From contig CALVXB010000015.1 of NCBI GenBank assembly GCA_944368775.1, positions 1 through 47,786 of the forward strand: DNA of 47,786 nt, in the 5' to 3' direction. Source of the stretch: an uncultured Clostridia bacterium. GTDB taxonomy: Bacteria; Bacillota; Clostridia; Christensenellales; Borkfalkiaceae. A model generated the notes under the pieces. That model worked only from the letters and a program-made list of their open reading frames with translations. It was not told the origin of the DNA and did no database searches. The translations under genes were made by a program, and so were the position numbers. Shown here piece after piece: positions 41,662 through 47,786 of this stretch (position 1 is its first letter; each line of letters begins with the position of its first letter).

Positions 41662-43373
41662 TCGGCTATCTGATGAAAAAATTCGCCCTCTCGCGGGAGG
41701 GCGCCAAGGGGTTTATTTGGGCGGTCGCGGCATGCGTCGCCGAAGGGCTGGCGCTGATGCTGCCCGTCGCGCTGCTGTACTACCTGACCGCCGACCTGCT
41801 CGCGGGCGCGGTGCCCGCCGCGCACGTCTGGCTGTACGCCTGCGGGATCGTCGTCGCCGCCGCGCTCATCCTGCTCGCCGCCTTCTGGAAGTACAACGCG
41901 ACCTACTTTACCACCTACCGCGAGTCGGGCATCAAGCGCATCGCCCTGGCAGAAAAGCTGCGCAAGCTGCCCCTCGCCTTCTTCGGCAAAAAGGACCTCG
42001 CCGACCTGACCAACACCATCATGGGAGACGTGCAGGTCACCGAGCAGATGATGTCGCACTATGTGCCGCAGTTTTACGGCTCCATCATCTCCGCCTGCAT
42101 CGTCGCCGTCGGTATGTTCTGCTTCGATTGGCGGATGGCGCTCGCGGCGCTGTGGGTGCTGCCCGCCGCCCTGCTCATCGTGGGCGCTTCCAAAAAGGTG
42201 CAAAACCACTTTACCCGCCGCCAGAACGAGGCAGACGTCGCCGTGATGGACGGCATCCAGGAGGACCTCGAGGCGGTGCGCGACCTCAAGAGCAACAACG
42301 CCGAGGGGCGGTACCTCGAGGGGCTGTTCGCCAAGATCGACCGCGCCGAGGGGCGGCACATCAAGAGCGAGCTGGGCACGGCGCTGTTCGTCGTCCCCGC
42401 GCAGATGATCTTGAAGCTGGGCATCGCCACCGTCGCGCTGGTCGGCAGCGTGCTGCTCGCGCGCAATGCGATCGACCTGCTCACCTTTTTTCTGTTCATG
42501 CTCGTCGTCTCGCGCGTGTACGAGCCCTTCGCCTCGGCGATGCAGAACCTCGCCGCCATGAACAGCTTGCAGATCCACATCGACCGCATGAACGAGATCG
42601 AGGGCTACGCCGAGCAGGGCGGCAGCAAAAATTTTGCGCCAAATGGCTACGACATCGCCTTTACCGACGTCGGCTTCGCCTACAACGCGGGCGAGAGCGT
42701 GCTGCGCGGCGTCACCTTCACCGCCAAGCAGGGGGAGGTGACCGCCCTCATCGGCGAGAGCGGCGGCGGCAAGAGCACGGCGGCAAAACTCGCCGCCCGC
42801 TTCTGGGATGCGGACAGCGGCACCATCACCGTCGGCGGGGTAGACGTCAAGTCGGTCGACCCCGAAGAGCTGCTCAAAGCGTACGCGATCGTCTTTCAGG
42901 ACGTCACCCTCTTCAACAACACCGTCAAGGAGAACATCCGCATCGGCAAGCGGGGCGCGACGGATGCAGAGGTGCTCGCCGCCGCCCGCGCGGCGCAGTG
43001 CGACGAGTTCGTGCACAAGCTGCCCGCCGGCTACGACACCGTCATCGGCGAAAACGGCAGCATGCTCTCGGGCGGCGAGCGGCAGCGCATCTCCATCGCC
43101 CGCGCCATCTTAAAGGACGCGCCCATCGTCATCATGGACGAGGCGACCGCTTCCCTCGACGCCGAAAACGAGACGCAGGTGCAGACGGCGCTGTCCGCCC
43201 TCGTGCAGGATAAGACGGTGCTCATCATCGCCCACCGCATGCGCACGGTCGAGGGCGCGGAAAAGATCGTCGTGCTGCAGGGCGGCCGCGTCGCCGAGCA
43301 GGGCACGCCCGCGCAGCTCAAGGCGAGCGGCGGAGTCTATGCCCGCATGCTCGCGCTGCAGGGCGGGGAGTGA
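41658..43373 (+). CDS. ABC transporter, fused membrane and ATPase half, subunit 2
   Basis: A 571-residue half-transporter, partner of the preceding one. The membrane domain is ~1-300; the ATPase has Walker A GESGGGKST, signature LSGGERQRISIARAI, Walker B IVIMDEATASLDAENE and switch H in IIAHRM. Both ATP sites of the pair look catalytically complete. The substrate is not readable; the gene context (TetR regulator, shared palindrome with a haem operon) favours an iron- or haem-related compound or a toxic small molecule (inference). Confidence 0.88.
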   Translation: MIGYLMKKFALSREGAKGFIWAVAACVAEGLALMLPVALLYYLTADLLAGAVPAAHVWLYACGIVVAAALILLAAFWKYNATYFTTYRESGIKRIALAEKLRKLPLAFFGKKDLADLTNTIMGDVQVTEQMMSHYVPQFYGSIISACIVAVGMFCFDWRMALAALWVLPAALLIVGASKKVQNHFTRRQNEADVAVMDGIQEDLEAVRDLKSNNAEGRYLEGLFAKIDRAEGRHIKSELGTALFVVPAQMILKLGIATVALVGSVLLARNAIDLLTFFLFMLVVSRVYEPFASAMQNLAAMNSLQIHIDRMNEIEGYAEQGGSKNFAPNGYDIAFTDVGFAYNAGESVLRGVTFTAKQGEVTALIGESGGGKSTAAKLAARFWDADSGTITVGGVDVKSVDPEELLKAYAIVFQDVTLFNNTVKENIRIGKRGATDAEVLAAARAAQCDEFVHKLPAGYDTVIGENGSMLSGGERQRISIARAILKDAPIVIMDEATASLDAENETQVQTALSALVQDKTVLIIAHRMRTVEGAEKIVVLQGGRVAEQGTPAQLKASGGVYARMLALQGGE

Positions 43374-43479
43374 GTTTGACGGCAGAAGGTCCGCCGCGTC
43401 CGCCCGCCGCACGGCGCGCGGCGCGCCCGCAGAAGGAGGGGCGCGCCGCCATGCCGCCCGCAGGGCAAACGGAATATAC

Positions 43480-43510
43480 GGGAGGGGCGCACGGTCGCCC
43501 CTCCCTTTTT
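43480..43510 (+). terminator. Terminator of the tetR-ABC operon
   Basis: GGGAGGGGCG (43480-43489) pairs with CGCCCCTCCC (43496-43505) around CACGGT, followed by TTTTT. The 100 bases before it hold only GC-rich filler. Confidence 0.9.
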
Positions 43511-43542
43511 GTGTAAAAAATAATTAACCGAAGTAAATTCAT

Positions 43543-43571
43543 TTGACAACGGGCGGCAAAGAGATTATACT
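43543..43571 (+). promoter_or_regulatory. Promoter of the ygbA-ABC operon
   Basis: TTGACA at 43543-43548 and TATACT at 43566-43571 with a 17-base spacer. The leader of ~130 bases contains two members of the GTTCGC palindrome family. Confidence 0.82.
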
Positions 43572-43646
43572 ATATCGTGGTTCACCAAAGGAAACTTTTT
43601 TGACCGCGCACGGCCGCTCGCCGCAGCAGCCCGCCTGCGGCCGCAG

Positions 43647-43662
43647 GTTCGCATATGCGTAC
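43647..43662. promoter_or_regulatory. GTTCGC-ATAT-GCGTAC palindrome (family copy 5, one mismatch)
   Basis: Identical to the site at 39780 except for one base in the right arm. It is centred 30 bases from the next copy, close to three helical turns. Confidence 0.6.
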
Positions 43663-43676
43663 CATCGCGGCGATAA

Positions 43677-43692
43677 GTTCGCATATGGCAAC
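43677..43692. promoter_or_regulatory. GTTCGC-ATAT-GGCAAC palindrome (family copy 6, degenerate right arm)
   Basis: The left arm and centre equal the site at 39780; the right arm has two changes. It ends two bases before the AGGAGG of the gene at 43709, the same placement as the sites at 4089 and 4906. Confidence 0.5.
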
Positions 43693-43708
43693 AAGGAGGC
43701 GGCATACC

Positions 43709-44089
43709 ATGTCGCAAAGAGTAAAGGCGCCCAAAGAACTGCGGGCGTGGGAAAAGGAAAAGCAGCTCATCCCCGTGATGATCGAAAAATACTGTCACGG
43801 CAAGCACAAGACGAAGGGAGGGGAGGTGTGCGAAGAGTGCAGGGCGCTCACCGAGTACGCCCTTTTCCGCCTGGAAAAGTGCCCCTTCAAGGTCAATAAA
43901 AAGTTTTGTTCCTTCTGCAAGATCCACTGCTACAAGCCGGATATGCGCGCAAAGATCAAAGATGTGATGAAGTGGTCCGGCCCGCGGATGCTCTTTTCGC
44001 ACCCCGTATTCGCGATCTCGCACGTCGTGCAGATGATCCGCTACAAAAAGACGTTGAAAAAGGAAGGGAAGGAGAAAGAGAATGTTTGA
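43709..44089 (+). CDS. YgbA-family (nitrous oxide-stimulated promoter) cysteine-rich protein
   Basis: A 126-residue cytoplasmic protein. The order of conserved cysteines (CHGKH, CEEC, CPF, FCSFCKIHCY) and the block 'KVMKWSGPRMLFSHP'-like DVMKWSGPRMLF match the E. coli YgbA family, whose gene is induced by nitric oxide through NsrR. The cysteines suggest a metal or cluster site. ATG 43709 with AAGGAGG upstream is preferred to longer frames. It overlaps the following ABC gene by 8 bases, so the three genes form one operon. Confidence 0.82.
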   Translation: MSQRVKAPKELRAWEKEKQLIPVMIEKYCHGKHKTKGGEVCEECRALTEYALFRLEKCPFKVNKKFCSFCKIHCYKPDMRAKIKDVMKWSGPRMLFSHPVFAISHVVQMIRYKKTLKKEGKEKENV

Positions 44090-45842
44090 CAAAGAACTAT
44101 TAAGGCTCATCGGCCCCAACCGCAAGTACGTCGTCTATACCGTACTGCTGATGGTGCTGGGGATGCTCGCCAACATCGGCATCACGGCGAGCGTGTGCTT
44201 CACGGTCGCGCTGCTCATCGACGGCGCGCAGCCGCTCGCATACGTCTGGCCTGCGGTCGCGTTGGCCGCGGCGATCGCCGTGCGCTACGTCGCCTCCCGC
44301 TGTACGGGCAGCCTCAAAGACCTGCTCGGCCGCAAAGTGAAGAAGGACTTGCGCGAGCGGACATACGACAAGATCTTGAAGCTGGGCGTGCGCAGCACGG
44401 ACGGCATGAGCATGGCGGGGCTGACGCAGGTGTCGATGGAGGGCATCGAGCAGCTCGACTTATACTACTCGACCTACCTGCCGCAGTTCTTCTTTTCCAT
44501 GCTCGCGCCCGTCATTCTGTTCTGCATCTGCGTCGGCATCGATTGGCGCACCTCGCTCGTGCTGCTCGCCTGCGTGCCGCTCATCCCCCTCTCCATCGTC
44601 GCGGTCAGCAAGTACGCCAAAAAGATCTTCGCCAAATATTGGGGCAAGTACACCTCGATGGGCGACGCCTTCCTCGACAGCGTGCAGGGGCTAAAAGAAC
44701 TCAAAATTTTTAAGGCGGACGCCGCGCGCCACGTCAAGATGAACCAGAGCGCGGAGGACTTCCGCAAGATCACGATGAAGGTGCTCGTCATGCAGCTCGC
44801 CAGCACGACCATCATGGACCTCGTCGCCTACGGCGGCGCGGGCGCGGGCATCGCGCTCTCCGTCGTGGGATTGATGGACGGCTGGCTCGCCCCCGCGTCG
44901 GCGCTCTTCCTCATCCTCGTCGCGGTCGAGTTCTTCTTGCCGCTGCGCTCTCTCGGTTCTGCCTTTCACGTCGCCATGAACGGCGCGAGCGCGGGCAGAA
45001 AGATCATCTCCCTCTTGAGCGTCCCCGACCCCGTCTGGGGCGAAAAGCAGGTGCAGGGCACCGAGCTCAAATTGAACGGCGTCATCTTCTCGTACGACGG
45101 CAAGCGCGACGTCCTTAAAAATGTTTCGATGACCTTCCCCGCAAAGGGCATGACGGCCATCGTCGGCGAGAGCGGCTGCGGCAAGTCCACCGTCGTCAAT
45201 ATGCTCGTCGGGGCGTACCGCCCCAAGGCGGGCAGCGTGACGGTCGGCGGGCTGCCGCTGGAAAGCGTTTCGAGAGGATCGTACTATTCGCACATCGCGT
45301 CCGTCTCCTACAACACCTACATCTTCAACGACAGCGTGCGCGCCAACTTCGAGCTCGCCAAAAAGGATGTGACGGACGAAGAGATCCGTGCCGCGCTCGA
45401 AAAGGTCAATCTTTGGGAATTTATCAAGGAAAACGGCGGCCTCGACAAGGTCATCACCGAGGACGCGAACAACGTGTCGGGCGGGCAAAAGCAGCGCCTC
45501 GCGCTCGCCGTCAACCTCGTCGCCGATAAAGACATCTATGTGTTCGACGAGGCGACCAGCAACATCGACATCGAGAGCGAGGCGGTCATCATGGAAAACG
45601 TCAAGGAGATGAGCCGCAGCAAGAGCGTCATCGTCATCTCGCACCGCCTCGCCAACGTCGTCCCCGCAGATAACATCTATTATATGGAAGAAGGGCAGGT
45701 CAAAGAGAGCGGCAGCCACGAGGCGCTCATGCAGGCGGGCGGCGGCTATGCAAAGCTCTATACTGCGCAAAAGCAGCTCGAAGAGGGCTATAAGGAGATG
45801 ACGGGCGCGGCCCAAGCGCCCGCCGGGGAGGTGAGAGCATGA
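44082..45842 (+). CDS. CydDC-like ABC transporter half, subunit 1
   Basis: A 586-residue ABC half-transporter: six helices over ~15-310, then an ATPase with Walker [10 protein letters not shown], signature VSGGQKQRLALA, Walker B IYVFDEATSNID and switch H in VISHRL. General form and pairing resemble CydD/CydC, which in E. coli affect cytochrome bd assembly through thiol export or haem transport. Assignment to CydDC is tentative, since no cytochrome bd genes are adjacent. It starts inside the ygbA-family gene and overlaps the next gene by 4 bases. Confidence 0.85.
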   Translation: MFDKELLRLIGPNRKYVVYTVLLMVLGMLANIGITASVCFTVALLIDGAQPLAYVWPAVALAAAIAVRYVASRCTGSLKDLLGRKVKKDLRERTYDKILKLGVRSTDGMSMAGLTQVSMEGIEQLDLYYSTYLPQFFFSMLAPVILFCICVGIDWRTSLVLLACVPLIPLSIVAVSKYAKKIFAKYWGKYTSMGDAFLDSVQGLKELKIFKADAARHVKMNQSAEDFRKITMKVLVMQLASTTIMDLVAYGGAGAGIALSVVGLMDGWLAPASALFLILVAVEFFLPLRSLGSAFHVAMNGASAGRKIISLLSVPDPVWGEKQVQGTELKLNGVIFSYDGKRDVLKNVSMTFPAKGMTAIVGESGCGKSTVVNMLVGAYRPKAGSVTVGGLPLESVSRGSYYSHIASVSYNTYIFNDSVRANFELAKKDVTDEEIRAALEKVNLWEFIKENGGLDKVITEDANNVSGGQKQRLALAVNLVADKDIYVFDEATSNIDIESEAVIMENVKEMSRSKSVIVISHRLANVVPADNIYYMEEGQVKESGSHEALMQAGGGYAKLYTAQKQLEEGYKEMTGAAQAPAGEVRA

Positions 45843-47533
45843 AGGCAAAACTTCGCAGAAGCGGCGCCAAGATCATGGCAAGCCTCATCGTCCTCCTGGG
45901 CAGCCTCTCGTACATCATGATCCTCGCCGTCATCAACGGTTCGGTCGGCTTTGTCGCCGCGATGGGCGTCACCATCTTCGGCGCGGCGGGCGTCGCCAAG
46001 GCGCTCGGCATCATGGGGCTGTGCGCAGAGGTCCCGCTCGCGTGGGGCTGGATCATCGGCCTCGCCGCCCTTTGCGGCGTCGTGCGCGGCGGGCTGCGCT
46101 ACCTCGAGCAGTATTCCAACCACTACATCGCCTTCAAGCTGCTCGCCCTCCTGCGCGACAAAATTTTCGCCGCGCTGCGCGTGCTCTGCCCCGCCAAGCT
46201 CGAAAGCAAGCAAAAGGGCAGCATCATCGCCATGATCACGTCGGACATCGAAACGCTCGAAGTGTTCTACGCGCACACGATCAGCCCCATTTGCATCGCG
46301 GTCTTGGTCTCCCTCGCCGTGTTCCTGTTCGTCGGCTTCGTCGCGAGCTGGTATCTCGCGCTCGTCGCGCTCGTCGGCTTCCTCTTCATCGGCATCGCCG
46401 TTCCGCTCGTATCCTCGGGCAAGCTCAAGGCGTCGGGCGTCAACTACCGCAGGGAGTTCGCCTCCTTCAACGCCTACTTCCTCGACTCCATCAAGGGCAT
46501 CAAAGACATCGTCCTCAACAATGCGGAAAAGGACAGGGAGATGGAAGTCGACCGCCGTTCGGATATCCTCCTCGCGGAGACCAAGAAGATGAAACACGGC
46601 ATCACCAAGTCTTCGGCCGCCACCGAGCTGCTCGTGACCGTTTTTATCGCCCTCGCGCTCGCCGTCGGCATCCTGCTCGTGCATCTTCAGCTTCTCGACC
46701 TCGGCAGGATGCTCATCGGCGTCGTGACCATCTTCGGCAGCTTCGGGCCGGTGCTCGCGGTGTCCGCCCTGCCCGGGAATCTTACGCAGACCTTCGCCAG
46801 CGGCGACCGCGTCCTCAATCTGCTCGAAGAAAAGCCCGCCGTCACCCCCGTGCAGCATGGCAAGACCTTCGAGTATGAAGAGCTCGCCGTCAAAGACCTC
46901 TCCTTCGCGTACGAACAGAACGCGCCCGTCCTCAAAGAGGTGTGCATGCACGCCGAAAAGGGGGAGATCATCGGCATCGTCGGCGAGAGCGGCTGCGGCA
47001 AGTCCACCTTCTTAAAGCTGCTGCTCCGCTTCTGGGAAAAGGACAAGGGCACGATCGCCTACAACGGCACCGACGTCGACGAGATCGACTCTGACAACCT
47101 CTTGGACAACGTGACGATGGTCTCGCAGACGACCTACCTCTTCGACGAGAGCATCGAAGAAAATTTGCGCATCGCCAAGCCGGACGCCACGCAGGAAGAG
47201 TTAGAGGCCGCCTGCAAAATGGCCTCCGTGCACGACTTTATCATGACCCTGCCCGACGGCTACAAGACGCAGGTCGGCGCGATGGGGGATAACCTCTCCG
47301 CGGGCGAAAAGCAGCGCATCGGCCTCGCGCGCGCCTTTTTGAAGGGCAGCCAGCTCATCCTGTTGGACGAGCCGACGAGCAACGTCGATTCCATCAACGA
47401 GGGCATGATCTTAAAGTCCCTCGCCGAGCAAAAGAGCAAAAAGAGTATCATCTTGGTGTCGCACCGCGAGTCGACGATGGCGATCGCGGATCGCGTTTAT
47501 AATGTTTGTGAAGGCCGCATGAGTGAGGCGTAA
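45839..47533 (+). CDS. CydDC-like ABC transporter half, subunit 2
   Basis: A 564-residue partner of the preceding half-transporter. The membrane domain is ~1-310. The ATPase has Walker [10 protein letters not shown], a variant signature LSAGEKQR (usual LSGGE/Q), Walker B LILLDEPTSNVD and switch H in LVSHRE. The variant signature may make one ATP site of the heterodimer weaker, as is common in heterodimeric exporters. The start overlaps the previous stop (ATGA). No terminator is evident before the repeat at 47541. Confidence 0.85.
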   Translation: MKAKLRRSGAKIMASLIVLLGSLSYIMILAVINGSVGFVAAMGVTIFGAAGVAKALGIMGLCAEVPLAWGWIIGLAALCGVVRGGLRYLEQYSNHYIAFKLLALLRDKIFAALRVLCPAKLESKQKGSIIAMITSDIETLEVFYAHTISPICIAVLVSLAVFLFVGFVASWYLALVALVGFLFIGIAVPLVSSGKLKASGVNYRREFASFNAYFLDSIKGIKDIVLNNAEKDREMEVDRRSDILLAETKKMKHGITKSSAATELLVTVFIALALAVGILLVHLQLLDLGRMLIGVVTIFGSFGPVLAVSALPGNLTQTFASGDRVLNLLEEKPAVTPVQHGKTFEYEELAVKDLSFAYEQNAPVLKEVCMHAEKGEIIGIVGESGCGKSTFLKLLLRFWEKDKGTIAYNGTDVDEIDSDNLLDNVTMVSQTTYLFDESIEENLRIAKPDATQEELEAACKMASVHDFIMTLPDGYKTQVGAMGDNLSAGEKQRIGLARAFLKGSQLILLDEPTSNVDSINEGMILKSLAEQKSKKSIILVSHRESTMAIADRVYNVCEGRMSEA

Positions 47534-47540
47534 AACCGCG

Positions 47541-47786
47541 TATATGCGTCGCAATACGGCGTTACGCTTGCGTTTTTGCTTCGGGTCATGTACGTCTGTG
47601 TTCCCCTCGCAAAGCCGCGCGTTCCTCGTCTTGCTCGCATCTCCGCAGTTTTAGGGGAGGTTATATGCGTCGCAATACTTTGTCATGCTTGCGTTTTGCT
47701 TCGGGTCGCGTACGTCTGTGTTCCCCTCGCAAAGCCGCGCGTTCCTCGTCTTGCTCGCATCTCCGCGGTTTTAGGGGAGAAGCTGT
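47541..47786. repeat. 120-bp tandem repeat, two copies to the window edge
   Basis: Copy 1 is 47541-47661 and copy 2 starts at 47662 (TATATGCGTCGCAATAC). They differ at about ten positions, including one extra T in copy 1. The best-conserved part is the last ~75 bases of each unit. The unit length is a multiple of three and copy 2 is open in at least two forward frames, but no ribosome-binding site or recognisable protein is seen. The array may continue beyond the window. Confidence 0.8.

Noticed and set aside
1..47786. CRISPR arrays, transposases, integrases, origins or rRNA genes
   Set aside because: No regularly spaced direct repeats with unique spacers, no transposase or integrase domains and no rRNA sequence were seen; the tandem repeats present are contiguous and lack spacers.

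Overview
This 47.8 kb window reads as a chromosomal segment from a high-GC, monoderm Bacillota bacterium, most likely an uncultivated gut Clostridia-type lineage (inference). Pointers are the yqzL-recO, yloU-fakA-recG and opp gene orders, short bL28 with CxxC pairs, pyruvate phosphate dikinase, lipobox-type solute-binding lipoproteins and strong AGGAGG Shine-Dalgarno sites. Nearly every gene is on the + strand; only rpmB is on the - strand. The long - strand open frames are GC-driven shadows.

Layout. (1) 1-4010: tRNA-Asn with an unusual extended inverted repeat, a MacB-like ABC/FtsX fusion with a G10 tract, and a 5'-truncated Ig-like/VWA protein. (2) 4050-12470: a degenerate DtxR-like regulator, then a haem-acquisition operon: small lipoprotein, IsdE-like haem-binding lipoprotein with both axial-ligand positions kept (M79, H232), FecCD permease, ATPase, and a 1404-residue lipoprotein joining a second copy of the small lipoprotein's domain to BspA-type leucine-rich repeats. 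The promoter carries a perfect 28-bp palindrome. (3) 12.5-14.1 kb: a GH43 glycosidase; then rpmB on the - strand. (4) 14.65-18.8 kb: yloU-fakA-recG. (5) 18.9-25.4 kb: a histidine operon starting with a fused hisZ-hisG gene (hisZG-D-B-H-A-F-IE). (6) 25.4-29.3 kb: yqzL, recO, ppdK. (7) 29.3-30.3 kb: a lower-GC Fic protein with a Bro-like N-terminus, probably acquired. (8) 30.5-37.6 kb: a DtxR-type iron regulator, an ATC-hydrolase family protein and an oligopeptide ABC transporter (oppBCADF order). (9) 37.6-38.8 kb: a lone dTDP-glucose 4,6-dehydratase. (10) 39-47.5 kb: a TetR regulator with two tandem palindromes on its own promoter, two heterodimeric ABC transporter pairs (one YbtPQ/IrtAB-like, one CydDC-like) and a YgbA-family cysteine-rich protein. 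(11) The window ends in a 120-bp tandem repeat.

The most interesting signal is a recurring palindrome, GTTCGC-N4-GCGAAC, found just upstream of the Shine-Dalgarno of the DtxR-like regulator (4089), the haem operon (4906), the first ABC pair (39672 and 39780) and, in imperfect form, the ygbA/CydDC-like operon (43647 and 43677). It suggests that loci 35 kb apart form one haem/iron-linked regulon. The domain shared by the small lipoprotein and the giant LRR lipoprotein is my candidate for an undescribed haem-capture module, similar in overall architecture to the NEAT-LRR protein IlsA of Bacillus cereus.
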